DNA of 64,000 nt, from assembly GCA_904419285.1 (NCBI GenBank), contig CAJFQZ010000005.1, positions 1 to 64,000 of the forward strand, given 5' to 3'. Below, one piece after another: positions 62,197 through 64,000 of this stretch; within the stretch, counting starts at the first letter, position 1; each line of letters starts with the position of its first letter. This DNA is from Lachnospiraceae bacterium UBA1818. GTDB lineage: Bacteria; Bacillota; Clostridia; Lachnospirales; Lachnospiraceae. The translations under genes and the position numbers were made by a program. Under the pieces are notes generated by a model, which had not been told where the DNA came from, did not search any database, and worked only from the letters and a program-made list of their open reading frames with translations.

Positions 62197-64000
62197 TTAA
62201 AAATCATAAATATCATCTATCTGTCTTCCCGGTAGACTGTTTTTCCAATTCCCTCCGTGCCAACCTTTAAAATGCTCATTTTGTGTGACAGGATATATAA
62301 TTTCTCCTCTATTTGCCAGCTGTGGATATTGAGAAGCACTGTATGTATGGTGCCCTTGTATTGTCTTGCCATCAAATTTAGGTTTTTTTCCACTCAAAAT
62401 ATCGTTAATTTGTTCTTGTGTCCAATTTCTAGTTAACGACTCATTATTTAATATTCTTTGACGTTCTTGAGACCAAAATTGATCAACACCTGTTGCTCTT
62501 CGTTTTGAAAATCTTTTATTCCACATATACTGTTCATATTCAGACTTTGTAATTGTTCGATCATCTATCTTTCTTTTTAATTCGCTTATCTTTTTAGAAC
62601 TCAACTGTTTTTGAGTTATCGGATGAGAAGTCAAATCCATACCTTTCGTTCTTTGGGCTATAATATTTTCTGCTTTACCTCTTCCACCTCCAATCTCCAG
62701 CTCCTTCGCCCTCAGCGCAGTCACTTCATCCCAGTTCACCTTATTGACCGCAAGCTGCTCCTCGACCTTCGCGTCCGCCAGCTTCCACGCGTCAAGATCT
62801 GCCTGGCTCATGCCCGGATGGTTGTTATGGATTCCCAGCTCCGCCTCGCTCATAAACTGATTATACCGCTTAGCGTCTTCATAACTCATCCGGTCTGTGA
62901 ACTTAGGACCTTCCGTGATTCCGATCTTCTGACCTGCCCAGTCTGCTCCTTTGTCGAGTCCGAGATTCAGCCCGATGTTCAGGGCTGCAGACTGCACCTG
63001 ATTCAGATTCAGATGTTCCGTGGCAAAGGTCGTTATCTCTCCGCTGACATAATCAACCGCCCTGTCTTTCACCGTCTCTGTCACGATCGTACGGCCTGCC
63101 GCCTTGATCACAGCGCCCTTTCCCAATCCGGCCGCGCCGTTCACGGCATGTCCGACAGGGATGCACATTCCTGCCACCGTCATGTTGAGTGAGCCCCACA
63201 GGTCATAGAGTTCCTGGTTTCCCGCGAAAATCGTATCCCGGATCGGGTTCACCGCCGCAGTCTCAAGATCACCGATGCTTCCCAGATACCAGTCCTGCGC
63301 GCCTTCTGTCGCCGTACTCACGCCATAAGCGATAGAACAGCCGCCGGTGACCGCCGCTGTAACTACGATCGGCGTCGCCGCGCCTGCGGTAAAAACAATG
63401 GCCGCTATACCCACTCCTGCCGCAAGAGCGCCCTGGAGCATTTTCACCTGGCCTTCCTGCTCTCTCGCCTCGCATGCAGCCTCATAGTCTGCCTGCATCT
63501 GGGCAAAAGCTTTCTCCTGCTCTGCCGCTGCCAGCTCGATCTCTTCCTGATGCTCCTCCACGTACTGTCCTGCGGCGACTGCCCTCTGATACAGATCCAG
63601 CATATTCGTATTGCCCGCCACAGCTCCGGGCTGATAGGACGGTATACTGGTGCCGTTATTGAGATAGTCCAGCACCGCCGCCTGTAGACTGTCGATCATC
63701 CCCTGCACATCTGACCGCGCTGCCTGAAGTTCACTGCTCTCATAATCACCGATCTCCGTCTCGAAATCTCCAAGCTCGCTTTTCAGGCCGTCCAACGTGT
63801 TCTTCAGATTATCGATCGAAGGATTTTTCAGATAGATCAGGTCTGAAACACTGTTCACACTTCTCCCGATACTGTCTGATACCTCCTGCAGAGTCTCCGA
63901 CTCTCTCCCAAGCTTGTCCTGTACTTCCCGCAGAATCTCCTGCGGGATACTGGAATAGAGACTGGCGTCGATGTCATAATAACCGATTTTATATAACAGC
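62197..64000 (-). CDS. GHH-nuclease polymorphic toxin, C-terminal part (5' end outside window)
   Basis: The frame is open to the window edge; the GTG at 63858 is only an internal codon, since coding sense continues upstream (LLYKIGYYDIDASLYSSIPQ). Visible parts: a helical, LXG-like region with coiled coil, an Ala/Gly-rich hydrophobic segment (ALAAGVGIAAIVFTAGAATP), a pretoxin region, and a C-terminal nuclease domain with GKTIQGHHTYSASQYPQLAN and NEHFKGWHGG, the GHH variant of the HNH/EndoVII superfamily. The nuclease probably enters target cells after type VII secretion. Immunity-type genes follow at once. Confidence 0.8.
   Translation of the reverse strand, partial: LLYKIGYYDIDASLYSSIPQEILREVQDKLGRESETLQEVSDSIGRSVNSVSDLIYLKNPSIDNLKNTLDGLKSELGDFETEIGDYESSELQAARSDVQGMIDSLQAAVLDYLNNGTSIPSYQPGAVAGNTNMLDLYQRAVAAGQYVEEHQEEIELAAAEQEKAFAQMQADYEAACEAREQEGQVKMLQGALAAGVGIAAIVFTAGAATPIVVTAAVTGGCSIAYGVSTATEGAQDWYLGSIGDLETAAVNPIRDTIFAGNQELYDLWGSLNMTVAGMCIPVGHAVNGAAGLGKGAVIKAAGRTIVTETVKDRAVDYVSGEITTFATEHLNLNQVQSAALNIGLNLGLDKGADWAGQKIGITEGPKFTDRMSYEDAKRYNQFMSEAELGIHNNHPGMSQADLDAWKLADAKVEEQLAVNKVNWDEVTALRAKELEIGGGRGKAENIIAQRTKGMDLTSHPITQKQLSSKKISELKRKIDDRTITKSEYEQYMWNKRFSKRRATGVDQFWSQERQRILNNESLTRNWTQEQINDILSGKKPKFDGKTIQGHHTYSASQYPQLANRGEIIYPVTQNEHFKGWHGGNWKNSLPGRQIDDIYDF

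Noticed and set aside
63858-63860. GTG at 63858 as the true start of the GHH toxin
   Set aside because: The frame stays open with coherent helical sequence to the window edge, and no ribosome binding site precedes this codon.

Overview
The window looks like the chromosome of a gut Lachnospiraceae-type Firmicute (Clostridia). The support is mixed: SpoIIID (sporulation), a T-box leader on metG, an Na+/H+-pumping pyrophosphatase, a trehalose PTS, AGGAGG ribosome binding sites, and a very large cell-wall-anchored GH84 glycosidase with FIVAR and F5/8C modules typical of mucin and host-glycan degraders. GC is moderate overall, with several clearly AT-rich islands (about 5.5-7.2 kb, 16.4-17.7 kb and 59.7-62.2 kb).

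Layout. 0-8.6 kb: guaA (its 3' end may border an integrated element), a degenerate HPr-like protein, an AraC-type regulator with an apparently phosphorylation-dead receiver, an ion transporter, spoIIID, then a decay zone holding three broken genes (SWIM zinc-finger protein, shikimate-kinase-like protein, cysteine desulfidase). 8.6-16.4 kb: hppA, glgB, and a TPR/ATPase protein with a long acidic 42-bp tandem repeat. 16.3-17.7 kb: a gene desert with a good promoter, a 29-codon ORF, a terminator and a sensor-kinase remnant. 17.7-21.8 kb: a two-gene YfhO-GtrA / CsbB extracytoplasmic glycosylation system. 21.8-26.6 kb: treR-treP-treC with visible operators. 26.7-40.5 kb: MATE pump, HD hydrolase, glycerate kinase, metG with T-box, asnB, an XRE regulator, a response regulator/histidine kinase/PepSY operon, and an M18 aminopeptidase. 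40.6-46.6 kb: the GH84 enzyme with a structured leader. 47.0-47.3 kb: tRNA-Cys and tRNA-Glu.

47.4-64.0 kb is the most interesting part. It is a minus-strand array of about 24 genes that reads as a type VIIb secretion effector/immunity locus. It holds a GHH-nuclease toxin (running off the right edge) followed by an immunity array (Imm33/DUF2185, ankyrin, DUF600), an FHA-domain membrane protein, several YwqH-like and WXG100-like small helical proteins, a zincin protease toxin candidate followed by a lipoprotein, and a DUF2974 lipase preceded by a lipoprotein (TslA/TilA-like). No core secretion gene (EssC, EssB, EsaA) lies in the window. Pseudogenes and duplicated cassettes here suggest rapid turnover.

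A dispersed palindrome-plus-tandem repeat element occurs three times (21.73-21.81, 30.14-30.25, 32.20-32.28 kb). It supplies the C-terminal codons and stop of csbB, and the last codons and stop of treR and glycerate kinase. Its third copy lies between the metG T-box terminator and the metG ribosome binding site.
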